This document shows positions 33,596 to 42,682 of a stretch of 64,000 bases of DNA, in pieces. The notes under the pieces were generated by a model. It was not told where the DNA came from and did not search any database. It saw only the letters and a list, made by a program, of their open reading frames with translations. Position numbers and translations under genes: made by a program. The stretch lies in contig NZ_CABSIF010000005.1 of the NCBI RefSeq assembly GCF_902477725.1, positions 212,186-276,185 on the forward strand, in the 5' to 3' direction. The DNA is from an uncultured Desulfovibrio sp. Lineage in GTDB: Bacteria > Desulfobacterota > Desulfovibrionia > Desulfovibrionales > Desulfovibrionaceae. Position 1 is the first letter of the stretch; each line of letters starts with the position of its first letter.

Positions 33596-34099
33596 CTACG
33601 GGCGGTGCGGATCGGGTTCGGACTTCCACGCAGCCACGGCTTCACGCACAAGGCGGTTCTGCTCTTCGGGCATGGTGTCCTTGAAGGTTTCGGCAAACAC
33701 GTGGATGCGCGTGCCGCCGCGCGGCGCAAACAGCCCCTTGACACGGCACCAGCAGGGATTGAGCAGGGTGCGCAGGTCTTCCAGCACGTTGTTGGTGATG
33801 GTTTCCATAAACGACTGGTGATTGCGGAAGGCGAACATATAGAGCTTGAAGCTCTTGGATTCCACGCACAGCTCGTCAGGAATGTACTCTACCGTGATGG
33901 TGCCGCAGTCAGGCTGGCCGGTCACCGGGCAGAGCGAGGTAAATTCGGGAAAGCTGATGCTGATCACATAGGGGCGCTGGGGAAAGCAGTTGGGAAAGGC
34001 CTCCAGCAGGGCTACGCTGGGGCCGCCCTCCGGGGACTGAAGGCGGCCTGTGCCAAGAACCTTCAGGTCCTGGGTCTGATCCTGGCTGCGGGTACTCAT
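33596..34099 (-). CDS. queF: NADPH-dependent preQ0 reductase QueF (short form)
   Basis: Enzyme of 167 residues reducing the nitrile of preQ0 to preQ1 in queuosine synthesis. It has the T-fold nitrile-reductase signature: FTSLCPVTGQPDCG with catalytic Cys57 and Asp64, and the family motif ESKSFKLYMFAFRNH that binds NADPH and substrate. Length matches the unimodular YkvM type. AAGGAG lies upstream of the ATG. No preQ1 riboswitch was recognized upstream. A divergent MoaB-like gene lies on the other strand. Confidence 0.94.
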   Translation of the reverse strand: MSTRSQDQTQDLKVLGTGRLQSPEGGPSVALLEAFPNCFPQRPYVISISFPEFTSLCPVTGQPDCGTITVEYIPDELCVESKSFKLYMFAFRNHQSFMETITNNVLEDLRTLLNPCWCRVKGLFAPRGGTRIHVFAETFKDTMPEEQNRLVREAVAAWKSEPDPHRP

Positions 34100-34312
34100 G
34101 GGGATACTCCTTAAAATACACGGAAATGACGCTGCCGTACAGCGTTGGGGGGCCGCCGGGGCGGCGGACGCGCCATGCGCAGGCGAAAGGCCTCACTGGC
34201 TGCGCAAACGCAGGCGCGTATCAGACTTGTAACCCATTGCGCTTACGGCTACAATAATCTATTGCCCACTCCAATCCGATACCAGCCATCGGCCAGTTCC
34301 CCGGAGCAACGT

Positions 34313-35146
34313 ATGAACATCCTGCTGCACGTACACGCCTGCAAGCGGGGCCAATGTCTGCCCCTGCTGCCTGTTGCCGCCACGGATACCGATTTTTGCC
34401 GCAGCCACGGCCTCATGATGCCCGAGCCATGGGCAATGCCCCACCTGCGGGTGGGCACATGCTTTTGCGGGGCCTGCGGCACAGCCCTGCTCAAGGTTAC
34501 AGGGCGCGCCTGGATGCCCCTGCCGCCCAACACTGCACCCCCCGGCGGCAACGGGGAGGAGCCGTGGCAGGCGAGCCACGCGGTGCAGTGCCTGTTTTTG
34601 ACTGCTCTGACGGATCTGCCCGAAGGCCCGCTGGAAGTAACCGCCAGAAAAACCGGCTACAGCCTTGCCTGGATAACCCTGTCGGACAAAGGCGCGCGCG
34701 GCCAGCGGCTGGATTTGAGCGGCCCCGCCATTGCTGAAATGGTCGGCTCCGCCATGCCGCTGAGCCACAGCCAGGGATTTTTGCTGCCGGATGAAGCCGC
34801 GCAACTGCGCGCCCTGCTGACGGAGCTTGCCCTGAGCCAGGGTTTTGACCTTATATGCACCACCGGCGGCACCGGGCTTTCGGCGCGTGATATCACGCCG
34901 CAAACCACTGCCGCCCTGCTCGATACGCCCTTGCCGGGCTTTACTCAGGCCATGCTGGCCGCCAGCCTTGCCAAAACGCCCCACGCGGTTATTTCGCGCG
35001 CGGCAGCGGGCACACTGGGGCAAAGCATCATCATCAACCTGCCGGGCAGCCGCAAGGCCGTTGTGGAAAACCTTGCCGCCGTACTGCCCGCCCTGCCCCA
35101 CGCCCTTGCCAAATTGCAGGGCGACCCCGCCGACTGCGGCGGTTAA
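34313..35146 (+). CDS. MoaB/MogA-domain protein with Cys-rich N-terminal extension
   Basis: Protein of 277 residues. Residues ~130-277 are a molybdopterin-adenylyltransferase-type domain: LAWITLSDKGARG, DLICTTGGTGLSARDITP, and IINLPGSRKAV. The first ~110 residues form a separate module with cysteines near 10, 15 and 29 and a TCFCGACGTALLKVTG cluster, possibly binding a metal; this module is not recognized. Such MoaB relatives act in molybdenum or tungsten cofactor assembly. The start has CCGGAG upstream. It precedes the prenyltransferase gene by 9 bases, so they are co-transcribed. Confidence 0.75.
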   Translation: MNILLHVHACKRGQCLPLLPVAATDTDFCRSHGLMMPEPWAMPHLRVGTCFCGACGTALLKVTGRAWMPLPPNTAPPGGNGEEPWQASHAVQCLFLTALTDLPEGPLEVTARKTGYSLAWITLSDKGARGQRLDLSGPAIAEMVGSAMPLSHSQGFLLPDEAAQLRALLTELALSQGFDLICTTGGTGLSARDITPQTTAALLDTPLPGFTQAMLAASLAKTPHAVISRAAAGTLGQSIIINLPGSRKAVVENLAAVLPALPHALAKLQGDPADCGG

Positions 35147-35155
35147 GGAGAACAC

Positions 35156-36049
35156 ATGGGCTTTTTTCCGCGTTCCGGCATGAGGCTTTCCACGCCTTTT
35201 GGCCAGTTTGGCGACATTTGCCGGATGATCAAGATTGAACATTCCATTTTTGCGCTGCCCTACGCCTGGGCAGGGGCGGTATTGGCAGCACGCGGCTTGC
35301 CCTCTGCGCGCAGCCTGATTTTTCTGACCATCAGCATGATCGCGGCGCGCTCATTCGCCATGGCCTTCAACCGGCTGGCCGATCTGCCCTTTGACCGCGA
35401 CAACCCGCGCACACAGGGTCGCCCCCTGGTAACGGGCGTTATCAGCAAGGGGCAGACATGGGCCTTCTGCGCGCTCATGGCAGTTATCTTTATTGCCTCC
35501 TGCGCGGCGCTGAACACTGTCTGCCTGTGGCTTTCCGTGCCTGCGCTGCTCTTTGCGGCCATATACAGCCTGCTTAAGCGCTTTACGGCCCTGTGCCACT
35601 TCTGGCTGGGCGCGACGCTGGGTCTTGCCCCGCTGGCTGGCTGGCTTTCGGTCAATCCCGCAAGCCTTGGCCTTGCGGCTGTGCTGCTGTTCTGGGCTGT
35701 TACCTTTTGGGTGGCGGCATTTGACATTTACTATGCATTTCAGGACATGGATTTTGACGTGGCCTTTGAGCTGCATTCCGTGCCTGCTTCTTTTGGGCCG
35801 GATACGGCCCTGACGCTGGCCGCGTTTTCGCACGCCATGACGTCCATCTTTCTGCTGCTGGCGGGCTTTGCCGCCGGGCTTTCCTGGCCATGGTACGTGG
35901 TGTGGTTCGGCATCAGCGTCATGCTGCTTGTGGAGCACAGGCTCATGAAGCCGCAGGATCTGCGCCATGTGAACACGGCCTTTTTTACCATCAACGGCAT
36001 CATTTCGCCGGTCGTGCTGGCTGGCGTGTTGCTGGGCATCTATATCTGA
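35156..36049 (+). CDS. mqnP: UbiA-family prenyltransferase (MqnP-like, futalosine menaquinone pathway)
   Basis: Integral membrane enzyme of 297 residues with about eight helices. The first Asp-rich motif is FNRLADLPFDRDNPRTQGRP and the second YAFQDMDFDVAFELHSVP. The N-terminal MIKIEHSIFALPYAWAGA is typical of the bacterial polyprenyltransferases linked to the futalosine menaquinone route. It would attach the isoprenoid tail to a naphthoate precursor at the inner membrane. UbiA (4-hydroxybenzoate) is the alternative; Desulfovibrio generally makes menaquinone. TAAGGAG precedes the ATG. The downstream darP gene follows within 10 bases. Confidence 0.85.
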   Translation: MGFFPRSGMRLSTPFGQFGDICRMIKIEHSIFALPYAWAGAVLAARGLPSARSLIFLTISMIAARSFAMAFNRLADLPFDRDNPRTQGRPLVTGVISKGQTWAFCALMAVIFIASCAALNTVCLWLSVPALLFAAIYSLLKRFTALCHFWLGATLGLAPLAGWLSVNPASLGLAAVLLFWAVTFWVAAFDIYYAFQDMDFDVAFELHSVPASFGPDTALTLAAFSHAMTSIFLLLAGFAAGLSWPWYVVWFGISVMLLVEHRLMKPQDLRHVNTAFFTINGIISPVVLAGVLLGIYI

Positions 36050-36059
36050 CGGAGAGGCA

Positions 36060-36653
36060 ATGCCGCGCAAAAAACAGTACCAATGGAAATCCAGCGACGA
36101 GGCGGAAGGCTTTGACTTGCCGCCCAGCCGCTCTGAAAAAAAACGCCAGAGCCTTGCCCTGCAAAACATGGGCGAAGAGCTGACGCGCCTTGGCCCGCAG
36201 GAAGTCAAAAACCTTGACCTGCCCGCAGACCTCAGGGAAGCGCTGCAACTTTACGCCCGCATAGGCGACCACGAAGGCCGCCGCCGCCAGATGCAGTTTA
36301 TTGGCCGCGTCATGCGCGAGATTGACCCCGCGCCCATCCGCGCCATGCTGGATGCCCGTCGCGAGGTCTCAGCAGCAGCCACCGCGGCCCTGCATCAGGC
36401 AGAGCAGTGGCGCGACCGCCTGCTGAGCGCTGACCAGGGAGAACTTGCGGGCCTGGTGGCAACCCTGCTGACCGCAAGGGCACTGCCAGAGCAGGACGCA
36501 GAAGAGCCAGAGGCCACGGGCAAGGCCGCTCTGCCAAGCCAGGATGAACTCATGACCATGACCCTTGCCGCCCGCAAGGAAACTGCGGAGAACACCTCCC
36601 CGCAGGCCCGGCGCGCGCTTTTTCGCGCCATCCACGGCATGCTGAAGGCGTAA
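36060..36653 (+). CDS. darP: Ribosome-associated protein DarP (YjgA family)
   Basis: Basic, helical protein of 197 residues: it begins MPRKKQYQWKSSDEAEGFD and carries PPSRSEKKRQSLALQNMGEE and ARRALFRAIHGMLKA, all family hallmarks. DarP binds 50S precursors late in ribosome assembly. GGAGAGG lies directly upstream of the ATG. It ends the three-gene operon; a tRNA gene follows 111 bases later. Confidence 0.88.
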   Translation: MPRKKQYQWKSSDEAEGFDLPPSRSEKKRQSLALQNMGEELTRLGPQEVKNLDLPADLREALQLYARIGDHEGRRRQMQFIGRVMREIDPAPIRAMLDARREVSAAATAALHQAEQWRDRLLSADQGELAGLVATLLTARALPEQDAEEPEATGKAALPSQDELMTMTLAARKETAENTSPQARRALFRAIHGMLKA

Positions 36654-36719
36654 TCCCGGTGATTTTGGCCTTCCAACCCTGTGCTTTTTCATAAAAATAA
36701 AAAAATTGCGCAGGAATGC

Positions 36720-36748
36720 TTGACGATCACCTACGGTTAGGATAGAAG
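36720..36748 (+). promoter_or_regulatory. Candidate promoter of the tRNA-Thr gene
   Basis: TTGACG (36720-36725), 17-base spacer, TAGAAG (36743-36748), 16 bases before the tRNA. Good position and spacing. Confidence 0.6.
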
Positions 36749-36764
36749 CTTTCTTCGTTGCTAC

Positions 36765-36840
36765 GCCCTTGTAGCTCAGTCGGTAGAGTGCATCCTTGGT
36801 AAGGATGAGGTCAGCAGTTCAATCCTGCTCAAGGGCTCCA
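36765..36840 (+). tRNA. tRNA-Thr (anticodon GGU)
   Basis: 76-nucleotide cloverleaf. The acceptor stem is GCCCTTG / CAAGGGC, the discriminator is T and CCA is encoded. The anticodon stem CATCC / GGATG closes the loop TTGGTAA (anticodon GGT). The T arm CAGCAGTTCAATCCTGCTC contains GTTCAATCC. It is flanked by a promoter and a terminator. No integrated element borders its 3' end here. Confidence 0.96.
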
Positions 36841-36850
36841 CAAAGAATCA

Positions 36851-36886
36851 AAGGACTTACGGAGAAATCCGCAAGTCCTTTTTTTT
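36851..36886 (+). terminator. Intrinsic terminator after tRNA-Thr
   Basis: AAGGACTT-A-CGG / CCG-C-AAGTCCTT stem with a TTTTTTTT run, ten bases after the tRNA. Confidence 0.9.
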
Positions 36887-36962
36887 ATATCCCCGCCTGC
36901 CAGAGATTTCAGACAAAAAAAGCCGCCCCTGCGGACGGCCAAAACCTGTATACATCTGCACA

Positions 36963-37454
36963 TCAGGGAAGCTGCGGCGGTTGCGGCACCAAGGCCCGGT
37001 ACGGGCCGCGCATGCTGTACACAAAGTTTGCCATGCGCGCATCGCCGCTGATCACGAGCATGAGCAAAAGCTTGGACTGCGCATCCTCGCGCACAATGCC
37101 GTAGCCCTTCACGCCCTTCTGCTCAAAAGTAAATTCCCACTGGCCATTGCTGCGAAAAACAGGCGTTGAACCCTGCAAGCGTTTGGCATTGCCCCTGGCG
37201 GCCTGCTCGGCCTCGCCAGCATTGGCAGGCCCCACAATAATGAGCGCAGAACTTTTGTGATCCTTCTGCCCCATCACAACCTGCACGGCTTCCTGCACCT
37301 TGGTGGGGCCATTCACCACCACCCAGTCCGCGGGCAGATCAAGGCTGTAATATTTTGTTGTCAGGGGCGCGGCCTGCGCCTGCGCTGCAAGCAGAACCGT
37401 CAGCACAAGCAGGGGTAAACCCCGCATAACAAGCCGGATAAATTTCTGGGGCAT
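36963..37454 (-). CDS. Small exported protein, unknown function
   Basis: Protein of 163 residues. It has a signal peptide (hydrophobic about 12-25, AQAQA-A) and a compact beta-rich domain beginning YYSLDLPADWVVVNGPTK, with a ALIIVGPANAGEAEQAARG helix and a KLLLMLVISGDAR strand. It resembles PsbP-like/DUF1795-type small secreted proteins in layout. A distant paralogue lies at 45373. Start chosen for GGAG seven bases upstream. Convergent with the tRNA. Confidence 0.6.
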   Translation of the reverse strand: MPQKFIRLVMRGLPLLVLTVLLAAQAQAAPLTTKYYSLDLPADWVVVNGPTKVQEAVQVVMGQKDHKSSALIIVGPANAGEAEQAARGNAKRLQGSTPVFRSNGQWEFTFEQKGVKGYGIVREDAQSKLLLMLVISGDARMANFVYSMRGPYRALVPQPPQLP

Positions 37455-37620
37455 GGCAGTCTCCATTGCATTCCTAGGATGCCGGAGTGTACGGCTCTCC
37501 GGCTTGCCTGTCCACACGCCATGCTGCGGATACCTGGGCGGCGGATATCTGCGCGATAAGGACGCGCGCCCTCTTGCCGGAGAAGATTCATACCTGTAGT
37601 ATGCGCGAGATGAGGATAGT

Positions 37621-38364
37621 ATGCTGAAACTACGAGCACTGCGCGCCCGACTTTACGAAAATCGTTTTGAACTGCTCATGCTCTCGCTGTGGTGCGTGTT
37701 CATTCTGAACATCATATTTCCAGAAAACATCTACCGGGGCACGGCGCAGGCAATCTATCTGCCTATCCAGCTGCTTGCTGCTCTTGTACTTTTTGAGTTC
37801 AAACCGCGCATTCTGCGGCTTGTCCTGTTTTTCGGCGCACTGCTCATTGTGGGCCGGGCCATGGATCTGTTTTTTATCAAGACCATGAAAGAGGAATTGC
37901 TGCTGCTCTATCTGTGTTTTTTCGGCAGCATCATGTTTGAGGTATTCCGGCAGATATCCCACGCGCAGATGTTTACGACCAAAATCGTCTACGCTGCGGT
38001 GTGCGGCCTGTTGCTCATTGGCTATTGCGGCTATTTTCTGTTTCTGTCCATCGAGTTCCATCAGCCGGGTTCTTTCAAAGGGCTGGGCGCGGGCGACCAA
38101 GCGGCCAACGACCTGTTTTACTTCAGCTACGTGACCATCCTCACCATCGGCTACGGCGATATTACGCCTAAAACCTGGATTGCCAAAAATGCCACAGTGC
38201 TTGTGGGTTTTACCGGCTATCTCTATTCCATTGTTGTTATTGCCCTTATCGTGGGCAGGGCCCACCGCACGCCGCGCAGCACCGTTGCCCCCACAAAAAA
38301 ACCAGCCCCGCTGCCTGCGCGCTCTCCGCAATCATCTTCCGCCAAAAAACCGCCGGAAGCCTGA
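37621..38364 (+). CDS. Voltage-gated-type potassium channel
   Basis: Membrane protein of 247 residues with about six transmembrane helices. The pore helix and selectivity filter YVTILTIGYGD (Thr175-Asp180) precede the last helix. The first four helices lack an obvious Arg-rich voltage sensor but have several charged residues. Tetramer formation in the inner membrane is expected. The C-terminal ~35 residues are Pro/Ala/Lys-rich and probably cytosolic. ATGAGGATAGT supplies the ribosome-binding site. Monocistronic, opposite to neighbours. Confidence 0.85.
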   Translation: MLKLRALRARLYENRFELLMLSLWCVFILNIIFPENIYRGTAQAIYLPIQLLAALVLFEFKPRILRLVLFFGALLIVGRAMDLFFIKTMKEELLLLYLCFFGSIMFEVFRQISHAQMFTTKIVYAAVCGLLLIGYCGYFLFLSIEFHQPGSFKGLGAGDQAANDLFYFSYVTILTIGYGDITPKTWIAKNATVLVGFTGYLYSIVVIALIVGRAHRTPRSTVAPTKKPAPLPARSPQSSSAKKPPEA

Positions 38365-38461
38365 CCTCATCCTGATTCTGCACCAGCTTCACGCCAGAGG
38401 TCAGCAGCACACGGCCAGCCTGATTTATGCACGCCTTATGAGGGGCGCTTAGACCACCCGC

Positions 38462-39622
38462 TCAGGCCTTGCGCTTGAACATCCACACGGCAACGCCCAC
38501 AGCCACCGCGCTGATGCAGGCAATCTTGCCAAGGCTCACCGCTGCCGCAGCCACGGTGATATCTTTCAGAAAAACCCCCTGCACAATGGTGGTAAAATGC
38601 CGCATGGGGTTCAGCTGGCTGGCGTATTGCAAAAATGGCGGCATGTTGATGACGGGCGTAACCGCGCCGGAAATAAGAATACACGGCACCCCTACGGTAA
38701 AGGCCCCCAGAAAGGCCTGCTGCTGCGTGGCAGATAACGACGAGACCATCAGCCCCACCCCGCCCGAAGCCATGGCAAAAACCAGCATGGCCACATAGAG
38801 CAGCACCAGAGAGCCGGTAAACGGCACCCCGAAACCGAAAATAGATATGAGCAGAAAAATTGTGCCGTGCACCAGCCCCACCAGACAACCCGGCACTAAT
38901 TTGGCAAGGGCAATCTCCGTAGGGGTGGCCGGAGAAACCAGCAACTGGTCAAAGGTGCCCACCTCGCGCTCCCGCGCTACGGAAAGCCCCGTCACCACCA
39001 GCCCCAGCATAAAGCCCAGCATGCCTATAAGGTTGGGCAAAAAGAACCACTGAAATTCCAGATTGGGATTGAACCAGCAGCGCACGCGCACATCCAGCTT
39101 GGGCGCTCCGCCTGCGTCAGTTGCAGCGCCGAGCGCCATTTGCCCCCGTGGCGTGGATTCCCCAATGCCGCGCACAATGGTTTCAAGATAATAGGAGGCA
39201 ATCTGCGCCGCATTGGAGCGCCTGCCGTCAAGTATCACCTGCATCTGCGCTGGCGCACCTGCATCGACCCTGCGGGAAAATTCATCATCAAACACCATGA
39301 CAAACAGGGCTTTTTGCCGCTCGATAGTCGGGCGAATATCCGCCTCGCCATCCAGAAATGTCACGCTGCGGAAGGTATGCGACCCCTGTAGCCTGCGTAC
39401 GATCTCGCGGCTCCAGTTGCCGCTGTCATGGTTGAGCACGGCCACATCCACATTGCGCACTTCCATGGTGGCCGCCCAGCCAAACACCACAATCTGCATG
39501 AGCGGCGGCACAATAATGAGCATGCGCGAAACCTTGTTGCACAGCAGAACCAGCAGCTCCTTGCGCACAATGGTCGCCATGCGCCGCAGGTTCAGACGGG
39601 GCAGCGTTATCCTAACCATCAT
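38462..39622 (-). CDS. ABC-2 exporter permease (YbhR/YhhJ type)
   Basis: Permease of 386 residues. An N-terminal transmembrane helix (about 20-43) is followed by a large periplasmic domain, then five C-terminal helices with GLVVTGLSVAREREVGTFDQ and the family segment LVSPATPTEIALAKLVPG. The gene overlaps its upstream partner by four bases (ATGA). The partner permease and the fused ATPase plus adaptor upstream define a drug/metabolite exporter of YbhGFSR type. Substrate unknown. Confidence 0.85.
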   Translation of the reverse strand: MMVRITLPRLNLRRMATIVRKELLVLLCNKVSRMLIIVPPLMQIVVFGWAATMEVRNVDVAVLNHDSGNWSREIVRRLQGSHTFRSVTFLDGEADIRPTIERQKALFVMVFDDEFSRRVDAGAPAQMQVILDGRRSNAAQIASYYLETIVRGIGESTPRGQMALGAATDAGGAPKLDVRVRCWFNPNLEFQWFFLPNLIGMLGFMLGLVVTGLSVAREREVGTFDQLLVSPATPTEIALAKLVPGCLVGLVHGTIFLLISIFGFGVPFTGSLVLLYVAMLVFAMASGGVGLMVSSLSATQQQAFLGAFTVGVPCILISGAVTPVINMPPFLQYASQLNPMRHFTTIVQGVFLKDITVAAAAVSLGKIACISAVAVGVAVWMFKRKA

Positions 39623-40746
39623 GCGTCCAGCCTTTTGACAAGGTTGCGGTACACCAGCCCCAGCAATACCGAGGCCAGCAGCCCCATGAACAGCAGGCTG
39701 GGGCCAAACACGCCCCACACGTCCCCGGTCAGGAAAATGGTACGTAAACAGGTATTGAAGTAGCTGGCGGGCAAAAGCCGCGTCAGGGCCTGAAGCACGG
39801 GCGGCATGCTGTTGATGTCAAACACAAAGCCCGAGAGCAGCAATGCGGGCAAAAAGCCGGAGAACAATCCCGCTTCAGCCGCCACCAATTGCCCGCGCAG
39901 TGTTACGGAAATCAGCAGCCCCTGACCCAGCGCGCTCAGCATGAATACGGACGACAAGAGCACAAGTACCCACAAGGAGCCGCGAAACGGCACGGCAAAG
40001 AGCGTCACCGCCGCCACCGCGCACAGGGCCATGCTGAACATGCCCATGCAGAAATACGGAATCAGTTTGCCCAGCAGCAGTTGCATGCGGCTTACTGGCG
40101 TGGCGAACATGGCCTCCATGGTGCCGCGTTCCCACTCGCGGGCAAATACCAGGGAGGTCAACAGTGTGCCGATAAGCGTCATGATAACGGTTATGGCCCC
40201 CGGCACAAGAAACTGCACACTCTTGGCAGCAGGGTTGTACCAGAAGCGCGGCTGAATATTGATGGGCAGCGCTGCTGCAACGCCATCCGGCAAGGCCGTG
40301 CGCTGCCAGGCCATAATCAGCCCCTGGCTGTAGTTCTGGATATACTGGGCCGTATTGGGTTCTGAACCGTCCACGAGCACCTGCACGGCCCCGGCACTGC
40401 CGCGCTCAAGCTGCTCGTCAAAATCCTGCTGGATCACCAGTATGCCCTGCACCACAGAATCGCGCATCATACGCCCGGCCTCGGCCATGGTTCCCACAGG
40501 GCGCGTGGCAAACCACGGGGAGTGGGCAAAATCCGCCGCAAGGCTCAAAGAATGCCGCCCGCCGCTCTGATCCAGCACAGCCACCCGCAGCACGCCCGCA
40601 TCCAGGGTAATGCCGTAGCCAAAGAGCAGCAGAAAGATGAAAGGCAAAACCCCGGCCACAAGATAGGATGAGGGATCGCGCACGATCTGCTGAAATTCCT
40701 TGCCCACCAGGGCAAAAAGCTGTCGTAACCAGATATTGCTTTGCAT
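39619..40746 (-). CDS. ABC-2 exporter permease (YbhS type)
   Basis: Permease of 375 residues, paralogous to the next gene. N-terminal helix about 25-45, periplasmic domain, then helices carrying TSLVFAREWERGTMEAMFAT and PVSRMQLLLGKLIPYF. It ends with its stop inside the downstream ATG, indicating coupled synthesis of two heteromeric permeases. Seventy bases separate it from the ATPase gene upstream. Expected to form the membrane pore with its partner. Confidence 0.85.
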   Translation of the reverse strand: MQSNIWLRQLFALVGKEFQQIVRDPSSYLVAGVLPFIFLLLFGYGITLDAGVLRVAVLDQSGGRHSLSLAADFAHSPWFATRPVGTMAEAGRMMRDSVVQGILVIQQDFDEQLERGSAGAVQVLVDGSEPNTAQYIQNYSQGLIMAWQRTALPDGVAAALPINIQPRFWYNPAAKSVQFLVPGAITVIMTLIGTLLTSLVFAREWERGTMEAMFATPVSRMQLLLGKLIPYFCMGMFSMALCAVAAVTLFAVPFRGSLWVLVLLSSVFMLSALGQGLLISVTLRGQLVAAEAGLFSGFLPALLLSGFVFDINSMPPVLQALTRLLPASYFNTCLRTIFLTGDVWGVFGPSLLFMGLLASVLLGLVYRNLVKRLDA

Positions 40747-40816
40747 GTGTGCCGGGCCGTTTGTTGTGGATCGGGCAGCAGAACCTTACGAAAAAAATCT
40801 TCTGTCTCGCGGCCTG

Positions 40817-42682
40817 CTACTGCGGATGCTCCCTGTCGTATCTTTCAATGTTGGCAATAAAGGCTTCTTCCAGCGTGGGGTCTTCCACCTCGGTGCAGGA
40901 TGCCTTGAGTTCGTCCGGTGTTCCCATGCTGATCATGGCACCGCGGTAGATCAGCGCGATGCGGTCGCAGTATTCTGCCTCTTCCATGAAGTGGGTCGTC
41001 ACCAGCACAGCGGCCCCGGCTGTGGTCATGGCGGAAATGTGCTTCCAGAAATCCCGGCGGGTGCGCGCGTCCACGCCAGAGGTCGGCTCGTCAAGAAACA
41101 GCACGGGCGGCTCGTGCAGGGTGGCGCACAGCAGGGCCAGCCGCTGCTTTTGCCCAAGCGGCAGCGAGCCTGTGCGGCTGCGCAGATAGGGCTGCAATTC
41201 AAGCGCCTCGGCCAGCTCGGGCAAAAGGGCGTTGCGCCGTTCCTTGGACAGACCATACAGCTCGGCAAAAATATTGATGTTTTCACGCACGGGAATATCC
41301 GGGTACAGCGAAAACTTCTGCGCCATGTAGCCCAGACGCGAGCGGGCCTCGCTGCCCGCGCGCAGCAGATCTACCCCGTCCACGGCGCAACTGCCGGATG
41401 TGGGGCGCGAAAGCCCGCAGAGCATGCGGAATGTGGTGGACTTGCCCGCCCCGTTGGGCCCAAGCAGGCCAAAAATTTCACCGGGCCGCACATCAAAGGA
41501 GATATCGCGCGCCGCCACAAATGCGCCAAACCGTTTGGTGAGGTTGCGGGCCAAGATGGAAAAAGTCGGGCCGGAATCAGCGGAAGCAAAGGACGAAGCC
41601 GCATCTGACGAAGCGGCAGCCGAGGGAGGCGCTCCTGCCGCGCCCTCTGGCGCCAGAGCAATGCTGCCACCGCCACTGCCCTGAGTGCCCGCGTGGTTGC
41701 CGCCGTTGTGGGACACATTCAGTTTGCCGTAGGGCGAAGGGCTCTGGTTGATGCCGCCAACGGCGCTCATGTAGGCGTCTTCCAGCCGTGGGGCCACGGC
41801 CTCGCCGCCACGGGCCAACACCTCGCGCCGCAGATTGTCAGGGGCATTTGCCGCCAGCACAAGCCGGATGCGGCTGCCCTGAATAAGGGCATCTTCAATG
41901 CCCGAGCGCATGGTCCAGAGGGTCAATTCCTTTTTATGCATTCCCGCATCGGCCCGCAGCAGAAAAACCCGCCCTTCGGCCCGCGCGGTGAGTTCCTCCG
42001 GCGGCCCGGCAAACAGTACACGCCCGCTGTCCAGCATGATCACGCCGGGGCAGCGCTCGGCCTCGTCCAGATAGGCGGTGGACCACACAACCGTCATGCC
42101 TCCCTGGCTCAAATCCTGCACCATGCGCCAGAGTTCACGGCGCGACTGCGGGTCAACGCCCACGCCGGGTTCGTCAAGCAGCAGCAGGCGCGGCGCCCCT
42201 AGCAGAGCGCAGGCGATGCCCAGTTTCTGCTTCATGCCGCCAGACAATCTGCCCGCAAGGCGCTCGGTAAAAGGGGCAAGGTTCGTGAATCCCAGCAACT
42301 TTTCAAACACGCGGTCGCGTTCTGCCCCTTCAAGCCCGCGCAGGCTGGCATGCAGCCGCATGTTGGCCATGACGGAAATATCTTCATACAGGCCAAAGCG
42401 CTGCGGCATGTAGCCAATGCTGTTGGGCTGGCTGCGCATAAGCTCTGCCGGGCTTTGCCCAAAGAGGTTTGCGCGCCCTTCGCTTGGCGGCATAAGACCC
42501 GCCATGATGCGCATGAGCGTGGTTTTCCCCGCCGCGTCAGGCCCCACCAGCCCGGTGATGCGCCCGGCGGGGATGACCGCGTTCACGCCGTCCAGAGCGG
42601 TGACGGCCTCGCGCCCCTTGCCGAAGCGCATGACCAACCCCTCCAGGCAGACGGCCTGGGCATCGGCGGCGTTGTCGCTCAT
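40817..42682 (-). CDS. Fused dual ABC ATPase (YbhF/RbbA-like)
   Basis: Two complete nucleotide-binding domains in one 621-residue chain. NBD1 has GPDAAGKTTL, signature LSGGMKQKLG and LLLDEPGVGVDP. NBD2 has GPNGAGKSTTF, a degenerate signature LPLGQKQRLA and LFLDEPTSGVD. Between them lies a Ser/Ala/Gly-rich linker of ~70 residues. No C-terminal transmembrane permease is fused, so it is closer to YbhF than to full-length RbbA. It energizes the two permeases downstream. The start overlaps the adaptor stop by four bases. Confidence 0.9.
   Translation of the reverse strand: MSDNAADAQAVCLEGLVMRFGKGREAVTALDGVNAVIPAGRITGLVGPDAAGKTTLMRIMAGLMPPSEGRANLFGQSPAELMRSQPNSIGYMPQRFGLYEDISVMANMRLHASLRGLEGAERDRVFEKLLGFTNLAPFTERLAGRLSGGMKQKLGIACALLGAPRLLLLDEPGVGVDPQSRRELWRMVQDLSQGGMTVVWSTAYLDEAERCPGVIMLDSGRVLFAGPPEELTARAEGRVFLLRADAGMHKKELTLWTMRSGIEDALIQGSRIRLVLAANAPDNLRREVLARGGEAVAPRLEDAYMSAVGGINQSPSPYGKLNVSHNGGNHAGTQGSGGGSIALAPEGAAGAPPSAAASSDAASSFASADSGPTFSILARNLTKRFGAFVAARDISFDVRPGEIFGLLGPNGAGKSTTFRMLCGLSRPTSGSCAVDGVDLLRAGSEARSRLGYMAQKFSLYPDIPVRENINIFAELYGLSKERRNALLPELAEALELQPYLRSRTGSLPLGQKQRLALLCATLHEPPVLFLDEPTSGVDARTRRDFWKHISAMTTAGAAVLVTTHFMEEAEYCDRIALIYRGAMISMGTPDELKASCTEVEDPTLEEAFIANIERYDREHPQ

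Noticed and set aside
34100..34312. preQ1 riboswitch upstream of queF
   Set aside because: No matching pseudoknot or aptamer core was recognizable in the short leader.
36765..36840. tRNA-Thr as an attachment site of the phage-like cluster
   Set aside because: It lies about 15 kb from the cluster, and no duplicate of its 3' end was seen near the cluster borders.
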